Source: Achromobacter veterisilvae (GTDB lineage Bacteria > Pseudomonadota > Gammaproteobacteria > Burkholderiales > Burkholderiaceae_B). From it: a DNA stretch of 64,000 nucleotides. The translations under genes and the position numbers were made by a program. Where the stretch lies: NCBI RefSeq assembly GCF_900496975.1, contig NZ_UFQC01000006.1:124001-188000 (forward strand). The letters are read 5' to 3'. Below are positions 34,489 to 43,032 of this stretch, in pieces. The first letter of the stretch is position 1, and each line of letters starts with the position of its first letter. The notes under the pieces were generated by a model. It ran no database searches. It saw nothing but the letters and a program-made list of their open reading frames with translations, and was not told the origin of the DNA.

Positions 34489-35454
34489 ATGTTCAAACGC
34501 ATCGCCGTTCTGGGCGCACTTGTGCTTGCCAGCCTATGTCCGGTCCTTGCCGCCCAGGCCAAGTATCCCGCCCGGCCCGTCGTGCTGATCTCGCCCTATC
34601 AGGCCGGCGGCACGACCGAGACATTCGCCCGGCTGATCATCGACGACGTCGGCACCCTGCTTGGCCAGCCCATTGTCATCGAACAGAAACCCGGCGCCGC
34701 GGGGACGATCGGCGCGCGCATCGTCGCGACCAGCGCGGCCGACGGCTATACCTTACTGGCCAATACGTCGCAGCACGTCATGTATGACGGCATGCTGACG
34801 CGCTTGCCATTCGACCCCATGAAGGATTTCCGCCCGGTGGGCGTGTTGGGCTCCGCGCCCATCATCCTGGTCACCGGCCGGGACTCGGCCTACCGGAGCT
34901 TCGAAGACGTACTGGCGGCAGGAAAGACCAAGACCGTCACGTTCGCGTCCGGCGCTCAGGGCTCCCTGCCCCACCTGACGGGCGAGCGCGTCGCCATCCA
35001 GGCCAACCTCAAGATGACGCACATCCCTTTCAGCGGCACCGCCCCCGCCCTGACGAACGTCATCGGCGGCCACGTCGATCTCCTGTACTCCACGGCCGCC
35101 AGCGTGATGCAGCAGATCCGCGGCGGCCAACTGCGGGCCTTGGCCGTTTCCACCAAAGAACGCATGAAAGAACTGCCGGACGTGCCGACCATCGCCGAAA
35201 TGGGCCTGCCCGGATTCGACGTGACCGCCTGGTACGGCGTATGGGCGCCCAAGGACACGCCCGCCGAAGTCGTGGACGCCTTCAACAAAGCCATGCGGGA
35301 AGCCTCCTCCACGCCGGCCGCCCACAAACGCATGGAAGCGCTGAGCGTCACGCCGAACGACATGACCGCGGACCAATTCTCCCAATTCGCCGAGAGCGAG
35401 CGCCGCACCTGGCTCGACGTGATCAAACGCGCGAACATCCAACCGGTGAACTGA
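34489..35454 (+). CDS. Bug/TctC-family substrate-binding protein
   Basis: A 321-residue periplasmic protein with Sec signal (MFKRIAVLGALVLASLCPVL, cleavage after AAQA near residue 24) and the family start YPARPVVLISPYQAGGTTE, then IEQKPGAAGTIGA and IPFSGTAPALTNVIGG. CCAGGAGACAACC precedes the ATG. The next gene begins one base after its stop, so the binder and the enoyl-CoA hydratase are tightly linked. Probably captures the acid activated by the CoA-transferase of the same unit. Confidence 0.92.
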   Translation: MFKRIAVLGALVLASLCPVLAAQAKYPARPVVLISPYQAGGTTETFARLIIDDVGTLLGQPIVIEQKPGAAGTIGARIVATSAADGYTLLANTSQHVMYDGMLTRLPFDPMKDFRPVGVLGSAPIILVTGRDSAYRSFEDVLAAGKTKTVTFASGAQGSLPHLTGERVAIQANLKMTHIPFSGTAPALTNVIGGHVDLLYSTAASVMQQIRGGQLRALAVSTKERMKELPDVPTIAEMGLPGFDVTAWYGVWAPKDTPAEVVDAFNKAMREASSTPAAHKRMEALSVTPNDMTADQFSQFAESERRTWLDVIKRANIQPVN

Positions 35455-35455
35455 C

Positions 35456-36229
35456 ATGGCGAATGTTGAGGATATCGGCGTCCGCATCGAAGAGCATGTG
35501 GCCTGGGTCACCATCGACCGCGCCCACCGGATGAACGCCTTGGCAAAGTCGACGTTCCGGCGGCTGATAGACGTATCGCTGTCGCTGGATCTGGATCCTT
35601 CCGTCAGGGTGGTGGTGTACAGCGGAGCGGGAACGCGCGCCTTCTCCGCCGGCGTCGATCTGAAAGAGCTGGATGCGGAAGGCAGCATGGCGCACCCGAT
35701 GGGCGGCGCAAACCGGAACCTCAATGAGGTCGTGCTGGAAATGTCCAAGCCCACGATAGCGGCAATCAACGGTGTTGCCGCCGGGGGAGGCTGCGAACTT
35801 GCCCTGGCCTGCGATATCCGCGTGGCCGCCTCGACCGCCAGGATCGGCTTGCCGGAAGCCAAGGTTGGAATGGGGGCCAACTTCGGCAGTGTCGTTCTGC
35901 CCCTTCTCATTCCCAGAGGCGCCGCGCTGGAGGCGCTTTTCAGCGGAGAACTGCTTACCGCCGCGGACGCTTACCGGCTCGGCTTGATCAACCACGTCTT
36001 CGAGCCGGACGATCTCATCGGGCAGACATTACAGTTGGCCCGGAAAATCGCCGCCAATGCGCCGCTCTCGGTGCAGCGCATGAAGGCCGTGGCGTCCAAG
36101 AGCGTCGGCCTGCCCATATCCGCCGCCCTGCGTCTTTCGGTAGGGCCGAATCCCTACGACAGCGCGGATAGAAAAGAAGGCGCGCGGGCATTCCTGGAAA
36201 AACGCCAACCCGTTTTCTTGGGAAGGTAG
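35456..36229 (+). CDS. Enoyl-CoA hydratase/isomerase (crotonase family)
   Basis: A 257-residue crotonase. The oxyanion-hole segment AFSAGVDLKEL and both acid/base glutamates are present (GGGCELALACD and GLPEAKVGMGANFGS), so hydratase activity is plausible. It follows the Bug gene by one base and ends the plus-strand unit. With the divergent acyl-CoA dehydrogenase it completes the first two steps of beta-oxidation for the shared substrate; it could also serve the neighbouring carboxylase cluster, which lacks a hydratase. Confidence 0.92.
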   Translation: MANVEDIGVRIEEHVAWVTIDRAHRMNALAKSTFRRLIDVSLSLDLDPSVRVVVYSGAGTRAFSAGVDLKELDAEGSMAHPMGGANRNLNEVVLEMSKPTIAAINGVAAGGGCELALACDIRVAASTARIGLPEAKVGMGANFGSVVLPLLIPRGAALEALFSGELLTAADAYRLGLINHVFEPDDLIGQTLQLARKIAANAPLSVQRMKAVASKSVGLPISAALRLSVGPNPYDSADRKEGARAFLEKRQPVFLGR

Positions 36230-36307
36230 AAAAGCCCGCGCGGATGCGCGCCGCCGCTGGCGGCGTGCTGATTGGCCTGTCTTCCGGGACAGCGCCCGAA
36301 GGGCGGA

Positions 36308-37912
36308 CTAACGCCGGCTTTCGGATGCGTAGTGGTCCGCATAGGCGCGGCGGAGAACGGCCTTCTGGATCTTCCCCGTCGCCGTCTTGGGCATGGCGTC
36401 GACCACGATGAACGACTTGGGACACTTGAAGGGGCTCAGGCGCTCGCGCAGTTGCTGCATCAGCGCGGCCTCGTCGAGGCTCTTGCCCGGGCGCAGCAGC
36501 ACGATCGCGGTCACCGCCTCGGTCCAGCGCTCATGGGGCAGGCCGACCACGACCACTTCCGCGATATCCGGATCGCTTGCATACAAGGCCTTTTCCACTT
36601 CGATGGAGGCGATGTTCTCGCCTCCGCTCTTGATCACGTCCTTGAAGCGGTCCTTGAACCAGAGCACGCCATCCGCATCGAAGTAGCCGGCATCGCCCGA
36701 ATGGAACCAGCCATGCCGGAAAACGGTATCGGTGGCGTCCTGGTCACGCAGATAGCCGCTCAGCGCCTGGGGACTCCGGTAGACGATCTCGCCGGCCTCG
36801 CCCTGCGGCAGGAGCCTTCCCGTCTCGTCGATGATGCCGACCTGGACATTGATGCCCGGCGTTCCCACCGCGCCGGGATGGCTGAGCTGGTGCTCGGGCC
36901 GGAAGAAGGTGGCCACGGGACTCATTTCCGTCTGGCCAAACATGAGCGAGAAGCCGCAGCCGAAGGTGTCGATGGCGGCGCGCAGCTCATGATCCGGCAT
37001 CGGCGCCATGGCATAGACGGCCAGTCGCAGGCTGCCGACATCTCGCGCGCGGGCCTGCTGGGCCTCCACCAGCGCCCGGTACATCATGGGAAGGGCAAAC
37101 AATACCGTCAGCCGCTCCCGCACAACCAGATCCAGCAACGATTGCGCCTCGAAACCCTGCATGATCACGACGCACGCGCCTACCGCGACGGCCGGCGTGC
37201 AGATGGCGTTCAACTGCGCGGTGTGGAACATGGGCATCAAGGCCAGCACCCGGTCGCGGCAGCTCAGCTCGGTGTCGATGGCCGTGCCCAACGATTCCAG
37301 ATAAATCGCCAGATGGCTGCCGACCACCCCCTTTGGCGCGGAGGTGGTGCCACTGGTATACAGATAGGATAACGACGCGCGATCGGGAACGGCGACCGAT
37401 GGGACGTCCGACGCCTGGCCAGCCGATAGCTGCGCGAAGGAAATGCGCGCCAGCGATTGGGGCAGATCGGCTTGCGCGCCCTCGCCCTCATCGATCACGA
37501 ACACGTCGCGCAGCGCCTGGCCGGATTCCAAGCCCGTCAGGAACTGTTCCAGCATTCGCGCGGTGACGACCGCGCCGCGCACGCCGGCATGCTGCAACAC
37601 ATAGGCCAATTCGCCGTGTCGCCACAACAGGTTGATAGGCACGCACACGACGCCGATCTTGGCGCACGCGAAATAGGTCGCCAGAAACTCGGCGCTGTTT
37701 CCCGACATGAGCGCCAGCGCATCGCCCACCTTGTAGCCGCGGGCAAGCAGGCCATGCGCAAGCTGGTTGCTCCATGCCTCCAACAAGGCGTAGCTGTAGC
37801 GGCGCTCGCCGTCGATCACCGCACCGCTCCCAGGCGCCCTGGCCGCGCTGCGCGTGAGCAGGTCCCCTACGTTGATGCGCCTTACAAAATCCCCGTCCGC
37901 GTGTTGTGTCAT
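36308..37912 (-). CDS. AMP-dependent acyl-CoA synthetase / acyl-CoA ligase
   Basis: A complete 534-residue adenylate-forming ligase: P-loop YTSGTTSAPKG at 185-195, MFGQTEMSP, the HSGDAGYFDADGVLWFKDRFKD hinge with the ribose-binding Asp, and C-terminal PKTATGKIQK with the catalytic Lys. Architecture is like medium-chain or aryl/terpenoid acid ligases. It lies 55 bases downstream of the isovaleryl-type dehydrogenase gene on the same strand, so it probably provides that enzyme's CoA substrate. It converges on the enoyl-CoA hydratase gene; no strong terminator is seen between. Confidence 0.92.
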   Translation of the reverse strand: MTQHADGDFVRRINVGDLLTRSAARAPGSGAVIDGERRYSYALLEAWSNQLAHGLLARGYKVGDALALMSGNSAEFLATYFACAKIGVVCVPINLLWRHGELAYVLQHAGVRGAVVTARMLEQFLTGLESGQALRDVFVIDEGEGAQADLPQSLARISFAQLSAGQASDVPSVAVPDRASLSYLYTSGTTSAPKGVVGSHLAIYLESLGTAIDTELSCRDRVLALMPMFHTAQLNAICTPAVAVGACVVIMQGFEAQSLLDLVVRERLTVLFALPMMYRALVEAQQARARDVGSLRLAVYAMAPMPDHELRAAIDTFGCGFSLMFGQTEMSPVATFFRPEHQLSHPGAVGTPGINVQVGIIDETGRLLPQGEAGEIVYRSPQALSGYLRDQDATDTVFRHGWFHSGDAGYFDADGVLWFKDRFKDVIKSGGENIASIEVEKALYASDPDIAEVVVVGLPHERWTEAVTAIVLLRPGKSLDEAALMQQLRERLSPFKCPKSFIVVDAMPKTATGKIQKAVLRRAYADHYASESRR

Positions 37913-37967
37913 GCCCGCCTCCCTTTCCGTCGGAATATCGGTTCCAGGACTCAGTCCCTGGGCCTGG

Positions 37968-39179
37968 TCACCCTTTGAGCAGCTCGCCGCTGATGATGAG
38001 TTTGCGCACTTCGGTCGTGCCCGCGCCTATTTCCAGCAGCTTGATGGCGCGGTAGAGACGGTTGATTTCCGACTCCCAGATGTAGCCGGTGCCACCATGC
38101 ACCTGAACCGCCTCGTCCAGTACGCCATGCATGCCGTTGGCCGCGAACATCACCGCGGCGGCGGTCAGCTTGTGGATTTCGCCGCGCCCGGCATCCCCAT
38201 TTTCCAGCGCGCTGGCCGCGCGCAAGGTCTGATAAGTGAACACCCGCATGGCCTCCACCTGGGTATACATGGAGGCGATCTTGTCCTGCACCATCTGAAA
38301 ACTGGCTATCGGCTTGCCGAACTGCTGGCGCGCCCGCGCGTAGTCGATGCTCAGCTCGAGCGCCCGCTCGGCAATGCCCAGGCACAACGGCGCGATCATC
38401 GCCCGCTCGAAGTCCAGGCCGCTCATGACCACCTTGACCCCCGCGTTCTCCTCGCCCATCAGATTCGCCACGGGCACACGGCAGCCGTCGAACACGAGTT
38501 CGCCGGTCTGGCTTCCGCGAAACCCCATCTTCACGAGCTTTTGCGCGACGCGAAAGCCTGGCATGCCCTTTTCCACAAGAAACGCGGAGATGCCCTGCGC
38601 CCCAAGATCGCGATCGGTCTTGGCATAGACCAGCAAGACGTCCGCCACGGGGCCATTGGTGATGAAGATCTTTGTTCCATCCAGCACATAGTGGTCGCCC
38701 ACCCGGCGTGCCGTGGTGCGCATGGAGCCCAGCGCGTCCGACCCCGCGCCCGGTTCGGTCAAGCCCAATGCGCCCACCAGCTTCCCGCTCGACAAGCCGG
38801 GCACGAACCGTGCTTTCTGCTCATCGTTCGCGTTGCGCAGAATGTTGTGCAGGCACAGGTTTTCGTGCGCAACCCATGCCAGTGCCAAGGCATGGTTCCA
38901 ACGGGCGAAGGCCTGGAGCACCAGGCCGCTGGTGAAGAGGTTCAGGCCCGTCCCCCCCAGCGCCTCTGGCGCCGTGATGCCGAAGTAACCGTTGGCGCCG
39001 ATCCGCTCGAAGATGCCGGCCGGCCACCATTCTTCGTCATCCATCCGTTGCGCCAGGGGATACAGCTCGGCGCGCGCGAAGCGATCCGCCTGCGCGAGCA
39101 CCTCCATTTCATCGTCCGACAGACCAGCGAATAGCTGAGGCGTGGAACGTTGTTCGATATGCAAGCCACCTTCGGACAT
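37968..39179 (-). CDS. Isovaleryl-CoA-type acyl-CoA dehydrogenase
   Basis: A 403-residue acyl-CoA dehydrogenase. The usual C-terminal catalytic Glu of the YEGT motif is replaced (EIGAGTTEV), while Glu258 is present in MSGLDFERAMIAP, the position used by isovaleryl-CoA dehydrogenases and relatives. LTEPGAGSDALG and FITNGPVAD are conserved FAD/substrate segments. This implies a branched 3-methyl acyl-CoA substrate, matching the methylcrotonyl/geranyl-type carboxylase encoded divergently. ATG 39179 has GGTGGAG upstream. Confidence 0.92.
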   Translation of the reverse strand: MSEGGLHIEQRSTPQLFAGLSDDEMEVLAQADRFARAELYPLAQRMDDEEWWPAGIFERIGANGYFGITAPEALGGTGLNLFTSGLVLQAFARWNHALALAWVAHENLCLHNILRNANDEQKARFVPGLSSGKLVGALGLTEPGAGSDALGSMRTTARRVGDHYVLDGTKIFITNGPVADVLLVYAKTDRDLGAQGISAFLVEKGMPGFRVAQKLVKMGFRGSQTGELVFDGCRVPVANLMGEENAGVKVVMSGLDFERAMIAPLCLGIAERALELSIDYARARQQFGKPIASFQMVQDKIASMYTQVEAMRVFTYQTLRAASALENGDAGRGEIHKLTAAAVMFAANGMHGVLDEAVQVHGGTGYIWESEINRLYRAIKLLEIGAGTTEVRKLIISGELLKG

Positions 39180-39229
39180 GGTCACTCCACCTTTAGGCAA
39201 CACGACCCCGATTGACGGTATCTACAATT

Positions 39230-39242
39230 TGAGTGACGCTCA
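39230..39242. promoter_or_regulatory. Operator-like palindrome TGAGTGACGCTCA, site 1
   Basis: TGAG and CTCA arms around a five-base centre, 50 bases upstream of the acyl-CoA dehydrogenase start. The same pattern recurs at 39299-39311. The TetR gene at the end of the divergent operon (43033) is the likely source of the binding protein. Confidence 0.65.
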
Positions 39243-39298
39243 TATTATCTTCACGCCAGGATTTTTCCACATAGGGAAAACACTGGCTTAAAGAAAAG

Positions 39299-39311
39299 TG
39301 AGTACCGCTCA
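39299..39311. promoter_or_regulatory. Operator-like palindrome TGAGTACCGCTCA, site 2
   Basis: Matches site 1 as TGAGT-N2-CGCTCA and lies 37 bases upstream of the biotin carboxylase start. Each divergent promoter thus has one copy, 69 bases apart. The sequence differs from the palindromes at 32.1-32.2 kb, so the two TetR circuits should not cross-talk. Confidence 0.65.
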
Positions 39312-39348
39312 ATAATCTGCATGATCGTCAACATGAACTGGAGCGCAG

Positions 39349-40833
39349 GTGCAAACCAACTGGCCTTTCCAATCGGTGCTGATCGCGAATCGAGGCGAGA
39401 TCGCTGCACGCATCGTGCGCACGGTGCAACGCCTTGGCCTGCGGGCCGTCGTGGTGCATCACGCCGTCGATGCGGACACTCCCGCGGTGCGCCTGGCGGA
39501 CACCGCCATCGAGATCACCGGAGCGACTCCGGTGGCGGCCTATCTCGACGGCACGCAGATACTGGAGGCGGCGCGCCGCGCCGGGTCTGGCGCCATCCAT
39601 CCGGGCTACGGCTTTCTCTCGGAAAATCCGTCGTTCGCGCGCCAGTGCCGACAGGCGGGTTTGGTGTTCGTGGGCCCCTCCGCCGAGGCGATCGAACTGA
39701 TGGGAGACAAGGTGCGCGCCCGCGCATTCGTCGCCCAGGGCGGCTTCCCCGTCGCGCCTTCCGCGATCGAGGACGACGATCCTGCCAGCTTCGCCGAACG
39801 CGCGGCGGCCGTCGGCTTTCCGCTGCTCATCAAACCGGCCGCCGGCGGGGGAGGAAAAGGCATGCGCATCGTGCGCGAAGCGGCAGGGCTGCGTGCCGAA
39901 CTGGACCGCGCGCGCAGCGAAGGGCAACGTTACTTTGGCGATGGCCGGCTGTACGTCGAGCGCTTCATCGAAAACCCCCGGCATATCGAAGTGCAGGTGT
40001 TCGGCGACGATCATGGCACTGTCGTCCATCTGTTCGAGCGCGAATGCTCGGTGCAGCGGCGCTTCCAGAAAATCGTGGAAGAGTCGCCGTCACCGGCTCT
40101 GTCGCCACAGGTGCGCGATGACATCTGCGCCACTGCCGCGGGCATCGCCCGGCGCGCGGGCTACTGCAACGCGGGGACGGTCGAGTTCATCTATGGCAAT
40201 GGCGAGTTCTACTTCCTGGAGATGAATACGCGGCTTCAGGTCGAACATCCCGTCACAGAGGAGATACTGGGCATCGACCTGGTGGAACACCAGTTGCGCG
40301 TGGCGGCAGGCGAAAAGCTGGCCTTCTCGCAGGAAACGCTGCGGCCTCGCGGCCACGCATTCGAGTTCCGCATCTATGCCGAGGATCCGTCGCGCGGCTA
40401 TCTCCCCACCACCGGGCCGGTGCTGGCGCTGCGCGAGCCGCGCGCCGCGGGCATCCGGATCGATTCAGGCATCGCCGCCGGACAAGAGATCACCGCCGCC
40501 TTCGACCCCATGCTGGCCAAGCTGATCGTCAGCGCCGCCACGCGTGGCGAAGCCATTGCGCTGGCCCGGCGCGCCCTGGACGACTATGCGCTGCTGGGAT
40601 GCAAGACCAACACAGGCTTCCTGCGGAGGCTGCTGTCCCACCCGGCCTTTTTGGCGGGCGAGATCCACACGGGTTTTCTGGATGCGCACCCCGAGGTCGC
40701 CGCGCAGCCGCCGCTATCCGACGAAACACTGCACCGGCTGCTGGCCGCCGCGGCGCTGGCGACGCGCCCGGTGCGCGATGCCGCCGACGCCGTGCCGGCG
40801 TTGTATGCCGACATGGGCGACTGGAGAAACTGA
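39349..40833 (+). CDS. Biotin carboxylase subunit of an acyl-CoA carboxylase
   Basis: A 494-residue biotin carboxylase: SVLIANRGEIAARI at the start, the ATP-grasp glycine-rich loop KPAAGGGGKGMRIV, ERDCSVQRR-equivalent ERECSVQRRFQKIVEE, and EMNTRLQVEHPVTE with catalytic Glu/Arg. It carboxylates biotin with ATP and bicarbonate. In methylcrotonyl- and geranyl-CoA carboxylases this domain is usually fused to the biotin carrier; here the gene stops and the carrier is separate (stop TGA overlaps the next ATG by one base). Start is GTG 39349 with GGAG five bases upstream. Confidence 0.93.
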   Translation: MQTNWPFQSVLIANRGEIAARIVRTVQRLGLRAVVVHHAVDADTPAVRLADTAIEITGATPVAAYLDGTQILEAARRAGSGAIHPGYGFLSENPSFARQCRQAGLVFVGPSAEAIELMGDKVRARAFVAQGGFPVAPSAIEDDDPASFAERAAAVGFPLLIKPAAGGGGKGMRIVREAAGLRAELDRARSEGQRYFGDGRLYVERFIENPRHIEVQVFGDDHGTVVHLFERECSVQRRFQKIVEESPSPALSPQVRDDICATAAGIARRAGYCNAGTVEFIYGNGEFYFLEMNTRLQVEHPVTEEILGIDLVEHQLRVAAGEKLAFSQETLRPRGHAFEFRIYAEDPSRGYLPTTGPVLALREPRAAGIRIDSGIAAGQEITAAFDPMLAKLIVSAATRGEAIALARRALDDYALLGCKTNTGFLRRLLSHPAFLAGEIHTGFLDAHPEVAAQPPLSDETLHRLLAAAALATRPVRDAADAVPALYADMGDWRN

Positions 40834-41336
40834 TGTTGCACGCATTTCTTCTGGACGGCGAAGCACACGAACTCTGGCTCGGCCGCTCTCGCGAGGGCTA
40901 TTGCCTGCATGCCGGCGGCCGGCAAATTCCCGTGGATCTACTGGAGCGCGGCGGACATGCTCACGAACTGGTCATCGATGGCGACAGTTACCGCGTCCTC
41001 ATCGCAAGGCGGGGCGATGAAGTGCATGTGCACCTGAATGGAGAAAGCCACCTCCTGCGCTACGTCCATAACCTCAAGCGTTTTGCCGGTGATCCCGCGG
41101 ACGAGGGAGACGCCGTGACGCGGGCCCCCATGCCGGGGTCGATCATCGCCGTTTCCGTGGAAGTCGGCCAGCGGGTGCGCCGGGGCGACGCGTTGATGGT
41201 GATAGAGAGCATGAAGATGGAAACCACCATCAATGCCGCCTGCGATGGCGCGGTGCAGCGCCTGCACGTCGACGTCGGACAGCTCATCGACAAAGACGCC
41301 TTGCTTATCACTCTGGACAGGAGCGCCTCGGAATGA
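40833..41336 (+). CDS. Biotin carboxyl carrier protein (separated C-terminal part of the alpha subunit)
   Basis: A 167-residue protein whose last 75 residues are a biotinyl/lipoyl domain with MVIESMKMET; Lys128 is the biotinylation site. The first 90 residues look like the BT (interaction) domain that lies between the carboxylase and carrier domains of fused alpha subunits. TGATG joins it to the biotin carboxylase gene and ATGA (41333-41336) to the carboxyltransferase gene, so all three are co-translated. Combined with the upstream gene (494 + 167 residues) it equals the length of a normal fused alpha subunit. Confidence 0.9.
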   Translation: MLHAFLLDGEAHELWLGRSREGYCLHAGGRQIPVDLLERGGHAHELVIDGDSYRVLIARRGDEVHVHLNGESHLLRYVHNLKRFAGDPADEGDAVTRAPMPGSIIAVSVEVGQRVRRGDALMVIESMKMETTINAACDGAVQRLHVDVGQLIDKDALLITLDRSASE

Positions 41337-42940
41337 ACCGCATCGAATCCGCGCTGAACACGCGCTCGGCAGATTTTCTGGCCAACCGTGAACACAACCT
41401 GGGGCTGGCCGCGGCGCTGCGGCAACACCAGGATGCCGTTCGCCACCAGCGTCCCGAGCGCGACATGCAGCGCCTGGCCCGCCAGAATAAGCTGTTCGTG
41501 CGGGATCGCCTCAGGCAATTGCTGGATCCAGGCACGCCGTTCCTCGAACTGTCCACCCTGGCAGGCAACATGGAGTATGACGGAGAGGTGCCCGGCGCCG
41601 GCGTAGTCACCGGCATCGGAATCGTCAGTGGGCGCGAGGTAATGATCAATGCTTCCGATGCAAGCGTGAAAGGCGGGGCCTGGTACCCGCTGTCGGTCAA
41701 GAAGATCGTGCGCGCGACCGATATTGCCGTCGAGAACCGCCTGCCCATGGTCCACCTGTGCGACAGCGCCGGAGGCTTTCTGCCCCTGCAGGCTGAACTT
41801 TTTGCCGATCGCCACTTCGCCGGGCGCATCTTCCGAAACCAGTCGATCCTCTCGAAGATGGGGGTTCCCCAAGTCGCCATCGTGCTCGGGCATTGCACCG
41901 CCGGCGGCGCGTACGTGCCCGCGCTGTCGGACTACAGCGTGATTGTGCGGGGGAACGGCGCCATCTTCCTCGGCGGGCCGCCATTGGTGAAGGCCGCCAC
42001 CGGCGAAGAGGTGAGCGCCGAGGATCTGGGCGGATGCGACGTGCATACGCGCCTGTCGGGGACGGCCGACTATCCCGCCGGCAACGAGTACGAGGCCATC
42101 GCCATCGCCCGGGACGTCGTGGCGCAATGGCAGCGGCCGCGGAAGGCGCAAGTGGAATGGCAGGAGCCCGAGGCGCCATACTACGACCCCCGGGAACTGT
42201 ATGGCATCGTGCCGCGGGACATCAAGGTGCAGTTCGATATGCGCGAGGTCATCGCGCGCCTGGTGGACGCCAGCCGCTTCCATGAGTACCAGCCCGCCTA
42301 CGGCCCGACGCTGCTGTGCGGCTTCGCCCATCTGTGGGGCTACAAGGTCGGCATCCTGGCCAATAACGGCGTGCTTTTCAACGAAAGCGCCCAAAAGGGG
42401 TGCCACTTCATAGCGCTGTGCAACCAGAACCGCACGCCGCTGATCTTCCTGCAGAACATCACCGGCTTCATGGTCGGGCGCGACTATGAACGGCGCGGAA
42501 TCACCAAGGACGGGGCCAAGATGATCATGGCCGTGGCGGGTTCCGAGGTGCCCAAGTTCACCGTCGTCTGCAACGGCTCGTTCGGGGCGGGCAACTACGG
42601 CATGTCGGGACGCGCCTTCGACCCCCGCTTCCTCTTCATGTGGCCGCAGAGCCAGATCTCGGTCATGGGCGCGGAGCAGGCGGCCAACGTGCTCGCCGAC
42701 GTGAAGCTGCGGCAACTCGCGCGCAATGGGGAAAAACTCTCGCCGGAACAACTGGCGGCCATCCGCGATCCCGTGCTGGAGGACTACCGCCGCCAATCGA
42801 GCGCGCTGTATTCGACGTCGCGCCTATGGGACGATGGCATAATCGACCCGACAGATACACGCAACGCCCTGGGCATCGCCTTGAGCGCCGCGCTCAATCA
42901 ACCTATAGCCCCCCCAAGCTACGGCGTGTTCCGCATCTGA
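41333..42940 (+). CDS. Acyl-CoA carboxylase carboxyltransferase (beta) subunit, MCC/GCC type
   Basis: A 535-residue carboxyltransferase that transfers carboxyl from biotin to a 3-methyl-2-enoyl-CoA. Oxyanion and substrate motifs: CDSAGGFLPLQAE, GHCTAGGAYVPALSDYSV, FLGGPPLVKAATGEEVSAEDLGG, and C-terminal ITGFMVGRDYERRGITKDGAKM and GNYGMSGRAFDPRFLFMWP. The whole pattern is that of methylcrotonyl- or geranyl-CoA carboxylase beta subunits rather than propionyl-CoA carboxylase; substrate length cannot be decided by eye. No HMG-CoA lyase gene is nearby, so a leucine pathway is not proven. Confidence 0.93.
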   Translation: MNRIESALNTRSADFLANREHNLGLAAALRQHQDAVRHQRPERDMQRLARQNKLFVRDRLRQLLDPGTPFLELSTLAGNMEYDGEVPGAGVVTGIGIVSGREVMINASDASVKGGAWYPLSVKKIVRATDIAVENRLPMVHLCDSAGGFLPLQAELFADRHFAGRIFRNQSILSKMGVPQVAIVLGHCTAGGAYVPALSDYSVIVRGNGAIFLGGPPLVKAATGEEVSAEDLGGCDVHTRLSGTADYPAGNEYEAIAIARDVVAQWQRPRKAQVEWQEPEAPYYDPRELYGIVPRDIKVQFDMREVIARLVDASRFHEYQPAYGPTLLCGFAHLWGYKVGILANNGVLFNESAQKGCHFIALCNQNRTPLIFLQNITGFMVGRDYERRGITKDGAKMIMAVAGSEVPKFTVVCNGSFGAGNYGMSGRAFDPRFLFMWPQSQISVMGAEQAANVLADVKLRQLARNGEKLSPEQLAAIRDPVLEDYRRQSSALYSTSRLWDDGIIDPTDTRNALGIALSAALNQPIAPPSYGVFRI

Positions 42941-43032
42941 GCGGCCGAGCCCGCCGCAGTCGATATCGGCAGGTCCTGCGCCGCCTGCGCCCGGAAGGCC
43001 TACGGAAACGGCAAGCCCACGCATCAGCCATC

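Noticed and set aside
36230-36307. GC-rich inverted repeats between the convergent enoyl-CoA hydratase and ligase genes as a terminator
   Set aside because: Short stems (CGCGC/GCGCG and GCCGCC/GGCGGC) without a T-run are common by chance at this GC content.
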